Positions 15,965 to 22,868 of a stretch of 46,356 bases of DNA are shown in pieces. The position numbers and the translations under genes were made by a program. This DNA comes from CAG-1000 sp964545285. GTDB lineage: Bacteria > Bacillota_I > Bacilli_A > RF39 > UBA660. The notes under the pieces were generated by a model. It was not told the DNA's origin. It did no database searches and was given only the letters and a program-made list of their open reading frames with translations. Where the stretch lies: NCBI GenBank assembly GCA_964545285.1, contig CAZJEW010000004.1:1-46356 (forward strand), read 5' to 3'. Numbering within the stretch: position 1 is the first letter of the stretch; each line of letters begins with the position of its first letter.

Positions 15965-17877
15965 TTTTGTTTACTCCCTTTAAAATTATCTTCTAGAGTG
16001 AATTCAACATTTTCTTCTATCCACTCTTTTCTAATAGTTGAATCATCTCCCATAAGAATACCCACCCTTTTTTCAGCAAGAGCTTTATCTTCAATTTTAA
16101 TTTGAACTAATGTTCTTTTTTCTGGATCCATAGTTGTTTCCCATAATTGATCAGCATTCATTTCACCAAGTCCTTTATATCTTTGAATAGTATAACTGCC
16201 TTTAAATGTTCTTTTGAATTCTTCTAATTCTTCATTAGTATTTATATATTTTTTTTCTTTAGCAAATTTCACTAAATATAAAGGAGGTACAGCTATAAAA
16301 AGCATACCATTATCAATTAAATCTCTCATCCATCTATAAAAGAAAGTAAGCATTAATGTTTGAATATGTGCTCCATCATCATCTGCATCTGTCATTATAA
16401 TAACTTTACCATAATTTGATTCAGTATAGTCAAATTCATTTCCTACACCTGCTCCAATAGCATGAACAATAGTATTTATTTCTTCATTTTTAAATAAATC
16501 TGTAACCGTACATTTCTCACAATTTATTATTTTTCCTCTTAATGGAAGTATAGCTTGATGTCTTTTATCTCTTCCACTCTTTGCTGTTCCTCCAGCAGAA
16601 TTACCCTCTACAATAAATAATTCATTCTTATCATATTCTTTGCTTTGAGCTGGAGTTAATTTTCCTAATAATACTTTTTCAGTTTTTCCTTTACCTTTAC
16701 CTGCTCTAGCATCTGCTCTAGCTTTTCTTGCTGCTTCTCTTGCAATTTTACTTCTTAATGCCTTATCCATAATGTTTGTTGCAGTATCTTTATTCTCTTC
16801 TAAATAAAATGATAGTTTTTCATATACTAAACTTTCAACTACATTTCTAGCTTGAGGAGTTCCTAATTTAGTTTTAGTTTGGCCTTCAAATTGAAGTATA
16901 TTTTCAGGTATTTTAAGACTAATTACTGCGCTTAAGCCTTCTCTAGTATCACTTCCATCTAAAACACCATCTTTGCCTTTTAAAAGACCATAATTTTTAA
17001 CATAATCATTAAAAACTTTAGTAAGAGCAGTTTTAAAACCAACTTCATGAGAACCACCATCTATCGTTTTAACATTATTAACAAAAGACATTATATTCTC
17101 ATTATATCCATCAGTATATTGCATTGCAATATCAACTTCAATATTATTTTTTTCGCCAGAAAAACTTATTACTTTATGTATTCCATTTTTACTTTCGTTA
17201 ATATAATCAACAAAAGATACTAAACCATTATCATAACAATATGAATTAGATCTATCATCTTCCTCATCTAAAACTTCCATAGTTAAACCATTTATTAAAA
17301 ATGCACTTTCTTGCATTCTTTCACAAATAGTCGTATAGCTAAACCTTGTATTACCAAATATTTCTTCATCAGGTAAAAATTCAACTGTAGTACCAGTATC
17401 TTTTGTTTTACCTATTACATGCAATTCTTTATCAACTTTTCCACCATTTTTAAAATCGATTTCACTTATTTTACCATCTCTGCAAATAGTAACTTTCATC
17501 CATTTAGATAATGCATTTACTACAGAAGATCCAACTCCATGAAGTCCTCCTGAAACTTTATATCCATCACTTTCAAATTTTCCACCAGCGTGTAATACAG
17601 TGTATATTACTTCAGGTGTTGATTTACCAGAAGCATGCATACCTATAGGTACACCTCTTCCTTCATCTTTAACAATGACCGAACCATTTTTAGTAAGAGT
17701 AACTATTATTTTATTTCCAAATCCATTTATTGATTCATCTATTGCATTATCAACAATTTCCCATATTAAATGATGCAATCCTACTTTATCAGTTGATCCT
17801 ATATACATTCCAGGTCTTTTTCTTACTGCTTCAAGACCCTCTAATATTTTAATTGATTTTTCATTATATTCTGCCAT
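15961..17877 (-). CDS. parE: DNA topoisomerase IV subunit B
   Basis: The 638-residue protein has a GHKL ATPase domain (LEGLEAVRKRPGMYIGST, EIVDNAIDE, GRGVPIG, GGLHGVGSSVVNALS), a transducer domain with the QTKTKLG loop, and a TOPRIM domain (VEGNSAGGTAKSGRD, then DADDDGAHI with the metal-binding acids). Length and the GLHHLIWEI pattern fit ParE of Bacillota better than GyrB, and it is paired with parC. The ATG at 17877 has GGAGATAG upstream. The promoter overlaps the terminator of the preceding gene. Confidence 0.93.
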   Translation of the reverse strand: MAEYNEKSIKILEGLEAVRKRPGMYIGSTDKVGLHHLIWEIVDNAIDESINGFGNKIIVTLTKNGSVIVKDEGRGVPIGMHASGKSTPEVIYTVLHAGGKFESDGYKVSGGLHGVGSSVVNALSKWMKVTICRDGKISEIDFKNGGKVDKELHVIGKTKDTGTTVEFLPDEEIFGNTRFSYTTICERMQESAFLINGLTMEVLDEEDDRSNSYCYDNGLVSFVDYINESKNGIHKVISFSGEKNNIEVDIAMQYTDGYNENIMSFVNNVKTIDGGSHEVGFKTALTKVFNDYVKNYGLLKGKDGVLDGSDTREGLSAVISLKIPENILQFEGQTKTKLGTPQARNVVESLVYEKLSFYLEENKDTATNIMDKALRSKIAREAARKARADARAGKGKGKTEKVLLGKLTPAQSKEYDKNELFIVEGNSAGGTAKSGRDKRHQAILPLRGKIINCEKCTVTDLFKNEEINTIVHAIGAGVGNEFDYTESNYGKVIIMTDADDDGAHIQTLMLTFFYRWMRDLIDNGMLFIAVPPLYLVKFAKEKKYINTNEELEEFKRTFKGSYTIQRYKGLGEMNADQLWETTMDPEKRTLVQIKIEDKALAEKRVGILMGDDSTIRKEWIEENVEFTLEDNFKGSKQK

Positions 17878-17896
17878 ATTTCTATCTCCATATATA

Positions 17897-17925
17897 ATTA
17901 TACAAAAAAAAAGAAGAATCGTAAA
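17897..17925 (-). promoter_or_regulatory. Promoter of parE-parC, overlapping a terminator
   Basis: TTTACG (17925-17920) and a perfect TATAAT (17902-17897) with a 17-base spacer. The -35 box is part of the hairpin stem of the upstream terminator, and the spacer contains its T run. Confidence 0.65.
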
Positions 17926-17944
17926 GAACCTTTACATTCTTCTT
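17904..17944 (-). terminator. Intrinsic terminator of the multi-pass membrane protein gene
   Basis: A long stem (AAGAAGAAT plus GTAAAG, one bulged base, 3-base loop) is followed on the minus strand by nine T. This is a strong terminator between the two transcription units. Confidence 0.9.
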
Positions 17945-17963
17945 AGTAAAATTATGTAGATTT

Positions 17964-18695
17964 TTATAAATCAACATATTCAGTTTTATTTTCTTTAGAG
18001 TCATTTTCTACAAATTTATTTTCTTTTTCTTCACTTTTTATGTTTTCTTCTTCTATTTTAGAAGGTGGAGTCACTACGGATATAGGTTTAAATGGATTTT
18101 CAACCTCTTCAGAAATTGGTTTAGAATTTAAAACATCTATTTTTTGTGCTACATATGGTTTTACCGGATCCTTTAGTTGCATATCACTTTTAAATACAGA
18201 ATCAATATTTTCTTTTGGCTCCTCGACTACAGAATTATTTTGTTCTTTTATCTCTTCATCAGTAAGTAAATTAATATTTTCTGCTTTAGCGTTATCAAGT
18301 GCTTTAAAATACTCTTCATCACTGATTTTATATTTAAAATCTCCAAATGCAAGTAATGGATAATAACATAAAGGAAATAATACTAATCCAAATTTATAAC
18401 TATTTGGCGCATTAAATATGACACCTAATCTATAAAACATAAGTCCTAACGATAACAAGTTAAATACTGGAACAAAAAACAATATACCCCAAAAGGATGA
18501 CATTTCAACTATTTCTAGCATAAAAAATAAGTTTAATATTGGAAAATATACAGATAATTTATTCTTTTTAGCTTTCTCAAATAGCTTATCACCACCTACT
18601 ATTAATAATAATGAAGCAAAAGCAGTTAATCCTAAAATTATTAAACAACCATTTATTAACAAGCTTCTTACAGACGGTGTAAAGATATTCTCCAT
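17964..18695 (-). CDS. Multi-pass membrane protein (DUF5684-like) with acidic tail
   Basis: I set the start at the ATG at 18695, behind AAAGGAAGTGAT; an upstream in-frame ATG at 18764 lacks a site. The protein has 243 residues. The first ~135 have about four membrane helices, with KNKLSVYFPILNLFFMLEI, FWGILFFVPVFNL and YPLLAFGDFKY, a pattern I associate with DUF5684 membrane proteins. The rest is a charged, disordered cytoplasmic tail rich in Glu, Lys, Ser and Pro. Function unknown. It has its own strong terminator, so it is separate from parE-parC. Confidence 0.65.
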   Translation of the reverse strand: MENIFTPSVRSLLINGCLIILGLTAFASLLLIVGGDKLFEKAKKNKLSVYFPILNLFFMLEIVEMSSFWGILFFVPVFNLLSLGLMFYRLGVIFNAPNSYKFGLVLFPLCYYPLLAFGDFKYKISDEEYFKALDNAKAENINLLTDEEIKEQNNSVVEEPKENIDSVFKSDMQLKDPVKPYVAQKIDVLNSKPISEEVENPFKPISVVTPPSKIEEENIKSEEKENKFVENDSKENKTEYVDL

Positions 18696-18790
18696 ATTAT
18701 CACTTCCTTTATTCTTACTAGATAATAATACTATAAATGCCAAATTAATGCAATAAATTAACAAAATATTAACATTTTAATAAAAAAATG

Positions 18791-18819
18791 TTGCAAAAAC
18801 ATTAAAAGTATTATAAAAT
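18791..18819 (+). promoter_or_regulatory. Promoter of the tRNA-Ile/tRNA-Glu unit
   Basis: TTGCAA (18791-18796), 17-base spacer, TAAAAT (18814-18819), about 30 bases before the first tRNA. Confidence 0.6.
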
Positions 18820-18849
18820 AGTGAAGTCAAACCGAAAGAGGTTTTGTGT

Positions 18850-18926
18850 GGGCTTATAGCTCAGTTGGTTAGAGCGCCCGTCTGATAAGCGAGAGGTCGA
18901 AGGTCCGAGTCCTTCTAGGCCCACCA
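18850..18926 (+). tRNA. tRNA-Ile (GAT), with unusual T-loop and stem mismatch
   Basis: A 77-base cloverleaf with encoded CCA. The acceptor stem GGGCTTA/TAGGCCC, D-arm GCTCAGTTGGTTAGAGC and anticodon loop CTGATAA (GAT) are typical of bacterial tRNA-Ile. Two oddities: the anticodon stem CCCGT/GCGAG has a C-A mismatch at 28-42, and the T-loop reads TCCGAGT instead of TTCGAGT, so position 55 is C rather than U. Confidence 0.93.
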
Positions 18927-18933
18927 TTATTTT

Positions 18934-19009
18934 GGCCCGTTGGTGAAACGGTTAACACACACGCCTTTCACGCGTGCATTTATGGGTTCAAATCCCGTAC
19001 GGGTCACCA
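18934..19009 (+). tRNA. tRNA-Glu (TTC)
   Basis: A 76-base cloverleaf with encoded CCA. Acceptor stem GGCCCGT/ACGGGTC (one G-U), anticodon stem CACGC/GCGTG with loop CTTTCAC (anticodon TTC), T-arm GGG-TTCAAAT-CCC. Seven bases after tRNA-Ile, in the same transcript. Confidence 0.96.
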
Positions 19010-19020
19010 AATGAAATATT

Positions 19021-19046
19021 ACTCAAGATACATTCTTGAGTTTTTT
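19021..19046 (+). terminator. Terminator of the tRNA unit
   Basis: An 8-bp stem ACTCAAGA/TCTTGAGT with a 5-base loop, followed by TTTTTT, 11 bases after tRNA-Glu. Confidence 0.85.
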
Positions 19047-19047
19047 C

Positions 19048-19076
19048 TTGCTTTTTTTAAAATAATATGGTATAAT
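19048..19076 (+). promoter_or_regulatory. Promoter of the plus-strand membrane protein gene
   Basis: TTGCTT (19048-19053), 17-base spacer, TGG then TATAAT (19071-19076), an extended -10. It begins 2 bases after the tRNA terminator. Confidence 0.75.
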
Positions 19077-19103
19077 CTATGCATATTTATTAAGGGGGAT
19101 AAA

Positions 19104-19757
19104 GTGAAAAATATTAGTTCAAGATACGTAGTATCAAGTAAGTATAATAAAAATTTTATAAAAGGATATAGTAGAGATGATGTAAGATTAGTTGCAACAT
19201 TTGATGATAATAGAAAATGGAGACTTGATCCTACAGACTCAAATTATAATGCTTTAGAAAGAAGAATGGATGCACAAACAATGTATCAAGTTAAAAAAGT
19301 TTTACCTAATGTTAAAGCTGATAAAATTATTGATATAGTTGGTACTGTTTTATGTATTTCTGCATGTATAGTTACTAAATTATTTAATTTACCAATAGAT
19401 GAACAAATAAGAACTGCTATTCATTACACAGCTGGTATCCTTGCTTCTGCTGGTATTACATTAACTGCATGTGATATAGCTAAAATAAGATCTATTCTTA
19501 AATATAATTTATTTATTAATAATAGAGATGCTATTAATCGTAATGTTGAATCATCACATAATATGTTAGCAGGTACAAGCAATAAAACAAGAAATGCTAT
19601 ACTTAATGGAACCGAAGAACAACCTGTGACTTATGCTAATATAGATAGTATTTCATTAGATGATATGAATACTATACTTGATAATATTGATATTCAATCT
19701 GAAAATGGATTTGAATTATCTGATCCAATTAAAAGAACAAGAAAAAAAAGAAAATAA
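19104..19757 (+). CDS. Two-helix membrane protein of unknown function
   Basis: The start is the GTG at 19104, with AAGGGGGAT 4 bases upstream; the same frame is open back to 19011, but that part overlaps the promoter and terminator. The 217-residue protein has a soluble N-terminal region with FIKGYSRDDVRLVATFDDNRKW, a predicted membrane hairpin (about residues 80-130: IIDIVGTVLCISACIVTKLF and HYTAGILASAGITLTACDI), and a polar C-terminus ending RTRKKRK. I do not recognise the family. It is one of only two plus-strand protein genes, with its own promoter and terminator. Confidence 0.75.
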   Translation: MKNISSRYVVSSKYNKNFIKGYSRDDVRLVATFDDNRKWRLDPTDSNYNALERRMDAQTMYQVKKVLPNVKADKIIDIVGTVLCISACIVTKLFNLPIDEQIRTAIHYTAGILASAGITLTACDIAKIRSILKYNLFINNRDAINRNVESSHNMLAGTSNKTRNAILNGTEEQPVTYANIDSISLDDMNTILDNIDIQSENGFELSDPIKRTRKKRK

Positions 19758-19778
19758 TTTGATTTATTTTCTTTTTTT
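19743..19778. terminator. Shared terminator between convergent genes
   Basis: A 15-bp A/T stem, with AAAAAAAGAAAATAA pairing with its complement around a short loop, spans the stop of the plus-strand gene and the stop of the minus-strand gene at 19777. The A and T runs on both sides let it work in both directions. Confidence 0.7.
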
Positions 19779-20253
19779 ATCTACTTCTCCCACCTGATAT
19801 TTCATTGTTGTAATCGTAATCATTATATATGATATTGTTTCTCATTTGATTCAAAAATATTTTTTGATTATAATTTTTTTTAAACTCTTCTTCAACTATA
19901 ATAATTTTAGATATAAGACTCTTGTAATCTTCAATTTTTAAGTGTTCTTTATACTTATTATATATTATTCCTTTTAGTCTACTCACTTCATCAAGAACAA
20001 GACCAGCATCTCCTTCTGATGTATCTTCATCGTTTAATATTTTTAACATAAATGCTATTAATTTATTAATTTTATTATTAATTCTTTTCTTAATATATGT
20101 TGTACTTAACTCCGGATCAATAATTGTCAATTTTGAAGCTCTATAAGAAATTCCAGGATAATTGTTTTTAGGTGTAATATCAAGTCCTGAAATATTTACA
20201 TTAAAATAACTCAACTTAAAATCATTATTTTCCTTATCAATCACATAACTCAT
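19777..20253 (-). CDS. Unknown protein in the trmD operon
   Basis: I place the start at the ATG at 20253, 5 bases after AGGTGA; a GTG at 20262 is inside that site. The 158-residue protein has an N-terminal beta-rich part (SYVIDKENNDFKLSYFNVNISGLD) and a C-terminal helical part with two long amphipathic helices, ending ISGGRSR. No membrane helix or known motif is seen. It lies right behind trmD (stop at 20263) and is the last gene of the translation operon, but a link to tRNA modification is only by position. Confidence 0.6.
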   Translation of the reverse strand: MSYVIDKENNDFKLSYFNVNISGLDITPKNNYPGISYRASKLTIIDPELSTTYIKKRINNKINKLIAFMLKILNDEDTSEGDAGLVLDEVSRLKGIIYNKYKEHLKIEDYKSLISKIIIVEEEFKKNYNQKIFLNQMRNNIIYNDYDYNNEISGGRSR

Positions 20254-20262
20254 AACATTCAC

Positions 20263-20925
20263 CTACTTCATAATATCTTTTCTATAATCCTCTGTTATCT
20301 TTTTTCTCATTTCTTCCCTATATTCATTTATTCTTTTATGATCTCCACTAAGTAACACTTCTGGTACTTCCATATTTTTAAATACTCTTGGTTTTGTATA
20401 AACAGGATAATCTAACAAATTATCATTAAAACTTTCGGTTTCTAAACTCTCTTTTGAAATAACTCCATCAAGTAATCTTACAATACTATCAGTAATCATC
20501 ATGGAAGGAAGTTCTCCTCCTGTTAATACAAAATCACCAATAGAAATTACTTCATCTGCTAAAGAATAGATTCTTTCATCAAAGCCTTCATAATGTCCAC
20601 ATATAATTATTATATGTTTTTTATCAGATAATTTATAAGCATTATTTTGAATGAATGTTTTGCCTCTAGGAGATAATAAAACGATATATGAATCTTTAGT
20701 TTTTATACTATCTACAGCATTAAACACTGGTTCACACATCATAATCATACCAGCACCACCACCAAAGGCATAATCGTCAACTTGATTATTTTTGTATGGA
20801 GTATAGTCCCTAATATCGATAATATTAATTTTTGCACATTCTTTTTGAATAGCTCTTTTAATAATACTTTCGGTAAGAAAGCCATCAAACATATGTGGAA
20901 ATAATGTTAATATATCTATTCTCAT
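20263..20925 (-). CDS. trmD: tRNA (guanine-37-N1)-methyltransferase
   Basis: TrmD (220 residues) methylates G37 next to the anticodon and so prevents +1 frameshifting. The SPOUT trefoil-knot signature is clear: LLSPRGKTF, IIICGHYEGFDERI and GDFVLTGGELPSMM, with the catalytic Asp in the flexible segment (ITDSIVRLLDGV). The N-terminus MRIDILTLFPHMFDGFLTESI is nearly canonical. The ATG at 20925 has AAAGGA upstream. It follows rimM by 14 bases, the rimM-trmD order known from many bacteria, though here rpsP and rplS are not adjacent. Confidence 0.97.
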   Translation of the reverse strand: MRIDILTLFPHMFDGFLTESIIKRAIQKECAKINIIDIRDYTPYKNNQVDDYAFGGGAGMIMMCEPVFNAVDSIKTKDSYIVLLSPRGKTFIQNNAYKLSDKKHIIIICGHYEGFDERIYSLADEVISIGDFVLTGGELPSMMITDSIVRLLDGVISKESLETESFNDNLLDYPVYTKPRVFKNMEVPEVLLSGDHKRINEYREEMRKKITEDYRKDIMK

Positions 20926-20939
20926 ATTAATCCTTTCAC

Positions 20940-21419
20940 TTATAAAAATGCATCTATATTTTTATAATATATTTTTTTATTTAATTTATCAATTTTTTCT
21001 ATAAAATCTTTATTATAAGGAATATATTTTCCATTAATAAATATTAATCTATTACCGTTATCATTTCTATAGTCCTCTATTAATCCAATAGATTCATTAT
21101 TATAAATTACTTCCATATTTATTAAGTCTTCTATTAATACTTCATTATCGTTTAATGATAATGAATCTCTTAATACATATACAGGTTCACCTTTGTACAA
21201 TAATACATCATTTATATAATCTTTTCCTTTAAATTTAACCATATCATAATTTTTATGTTTTCTGTACGTTTCAATAATTTCTTCAACTTTATTTCTTCCA
21301 ATAAACAAATGATTGTTAAGAATAAATACCTGATTTTTATATTCAAAATTACTTAATATTCTAACTTCACCTTTTAATGCATGAGTATTTACTATTTTAC
21401 CTATTTTTATATATTCCAT
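20940..21419 (-). CDS. rimM: 16S rRNA processing protein RimM
   Basis: RimM (159 residues) helps mature the 30S head by binding S19. The N-terminal barrel has IGKIVNTHALKGEVRI and the second half is a PRC-type barrel. The start is the ATG at 21419, with GAGGGA 4 bases upstream. An in-frame TTG at 21431 would overlap the preceding gene and has no site. The RimM start lies 1 base after the stop of the methyltransferase gene. Confidence 0.92.
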   Translation of the reverse strand: MEYIKIGKIVNTHALKGEVRILSNFEYKNQVFILNNHLFIGRNKVEEIIETYRKHKNYDMVKFKGKDYINDVLLYKGEPVYVLRDSLSLNDNEVLIEDLINMEVIYNNESIGLIEDYRNDNGNRLIFINGKYIPYNKDFIEKIDKLNKKIYYKNIDAFL

Positions 21420-21420
21420 A

Positions 21421-22149
21421 TTATCCCTCAAATAATTTATATAGTATTATACCACAAGATACACCAACATTTAAACTTTCACAATAATTTTTCATATTAA
21501 TTTTATAGATTTTATCACACAATGATAATATTTTAACACTAACACCATTTCCTTCATTACCAAATACAACTGCATATTTATCACTTTTAACTATATTTTT
21601 AGCACTATTAGAAGTGTTTAGCGAAGTACCTATAACTTCTATACCATTTTGCTTAATTTCATTTAAAATGCTTTCTAAATCATTAATAATAATATTAATA
21701 TTAAAAATCATACCTTCAGTAGATCTAATTACTTTTGAATTATAAGGACTAACACTATTCTTAGAAAAGATAACAGTATCAACACCAAAAGCAACACAAC
21801 TTCTAATAATAGTCCCAGCATTACCAGGATCTTGTATATCATCTAAAAGAACTATTTTATCACCAAGATTATTATTATATTTAATTTTACATACACCAAT
21901 TACTCTAGGAGTACTTTTTAAATCACTAATACTCTTCATAACTTTTATAGTTAAAGTATCATAATTAAAATTATATAGGTCATTATTATCTTCTAATAAA
22001 TACAATTCATATAATAAATTCTTTTTAATAGCTTCTCTAACAGCATGATCACCTTCAATAATAAATAGTCCCTTCTCTAAAGAATACTTTTTATCAAGCA
22101 ATTTTCTAACCTCTTTAATTTTTTTATTATCAATAGAACTAATTAGCAT
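21421..22149 (-). CDS. SpoU/TrmH-family RNA 2'-O-methyltransferase (YsgA-like)
   Basis: The 242-residue protein has an N-terminal substrate-binding domain (FIIEGDHAVREAI) and a C-terminal SPOUT knot with the three TrmH motifs: LLDDIQDPGNAGTIIRS, VVFGNEGNGVS and MKNYCESLNVGVSCGI. Such enzymes methylate ribose 2'-O positions in rRNA or tRNA using SAM; which base is methylated cannot be told from the sequence. The ATG at 22149 has AAGGAGG upstream. Its start overlaps the stop of the upstream gene by one base (TAATG). Confidence 0.9.
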   Translation of the reverse strand: MLISSIDNKKIKEVRKLLDKKYSLEKGLFIIEGDHAVREAIKKNLLYELYLLEDNNDLYNFNYDTLTIKVMKSISDLKSTPRVIGVCKIKYNNNLGDKIVLLDDIQDPGNAGTIIRSCVAFGVDTVIFSKNSVSPYNSKVIRSTEGMIFNINIIINDLESILNEIKQNGIEVIGTSLNTSNSAKNIVKSDKYAVVFGNEGNGVSVKILSLCDKIYKINMKNYCESLNVGVSCGIILYKLFEG

Positions 22150-22784
22150 TATTCCTCCTTTAATATCTTTTGTGCTTCTTTATAATTAGGCATATATTTC
22201 TTAACCAAAGACCAAAACTTTCTAGAATGATTAAATTCTATTAAATGACACAACTCATGAATAATAACATAATCAATTTCATTAATAGAATACTTAATTA
22301 AATCAAAATTCAATTTAATAAGTTTTTCTCTTTTATTACAATAGCCCCATTTTCTCTTCATTTTCCATACCATCATTTTAGGATAAGGAATATTTTCATC
22401 GAACAAACTATAACATTCTTTTAATCTATCACTAAATATTCTTTCAGCTTCATGAGACAAAAATGTAGAAAGATATGTTTTATTTTTAACAAAAACTCTA
22501 TCATCAAAAAATTCAATCTTACTAGCATTATTCATAATAATAACTTGATAGCATTTACCCAAATAATAAAACTCCTCTTTTTTCTTCTCTTTTTTTAATA
22601 CTTTTTCACTTGCTTTCTCAATAAAATTATAATTTGATTCAACAAAGTAAATAACTTTTCGATCAGATATTAAATAATTAGTAGTTACATATATGCCATC
22701 ATTTTTAACCCTAAGATACATATTTTTATTGTTTTTTCTTTCAATATATAGATTATACTTTTTGTCATTTATAATTATTTCCAT
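22149..22784 (-). CDS. YgjP-like zinc metalloprotease (DUF45)
   Basis: The start is the ATG at 22784, after GAGGTATATA; a TTG at 22796 lies upstream of that site. The 211-residue protein has an N-terminal beta region, a KRKWGYCN segment and the zinc site H176-E-L-C-H180 with a third His at 186 (FNHSRKFW). This matches the YgjP/DUF45 family of cytosolic metal-dependent hydrolases, whose substrates are not well known. It is the first gene of the translation operon. Confidence 0.88.
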   Translation of the reverse strand: MEIIINDKKYNLYIERKNNKNMYLRVKNDGIYVTTNYLISDRKVIYFVESNYNFIEKASEKVLKKEKKKEEFYYLGKCYQVIIMNNASKIEFFDDRVFVKNKTYLSTFLSHEAERIFSDRLKECYSLFDENIPYPKMMVWKMKRKWGYCNKREKLIKLNFDLIKYSINEIDYVIIHELCHLIEFNHSRKFWSLVKKYMPNYKEAQKILKEE

Positions 22785-22800
22785 TATATACCTCAATAAA

Positions 22801-22809
22801 ATTATAACA
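22801..22809 (-). promoter_or_regulatory. Extended -10 promoter of the metalloprotease-rimM-trmD operon
   Basis: TGTTATAAT on the minus strand, about 16 bases before the start codon, with GAGG in the short leader. It follows the terminator of the upstream gene by 14 bases. Confidence 0.55.
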
Positions 22810-22823
22810 TTTTTTATTATAAA

Positions 22824-22846
22824 GAAAAAGTATTCATTGAATACTT
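22824..22846 (-). terminator. Terminator after the SipW-type surface protein gene
   Basis: Stem AAGTATTC/GAATACTT, 3-base loop, then TTTTTC on the minus strand. Confidence 0.8.
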
Positions 22847-22868
22847 ATTACTTTAATATCATAACATT

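Noticed and set aside
13442..17877. gyrB-gyrA instead of parE-parC
   Set aside because: Residues around the ParC active-site Tyr and the ParE N-terminus follow the topoisomerase IV pattern of Bacillota. Gyrase cannot be fully excluded without an alignment.
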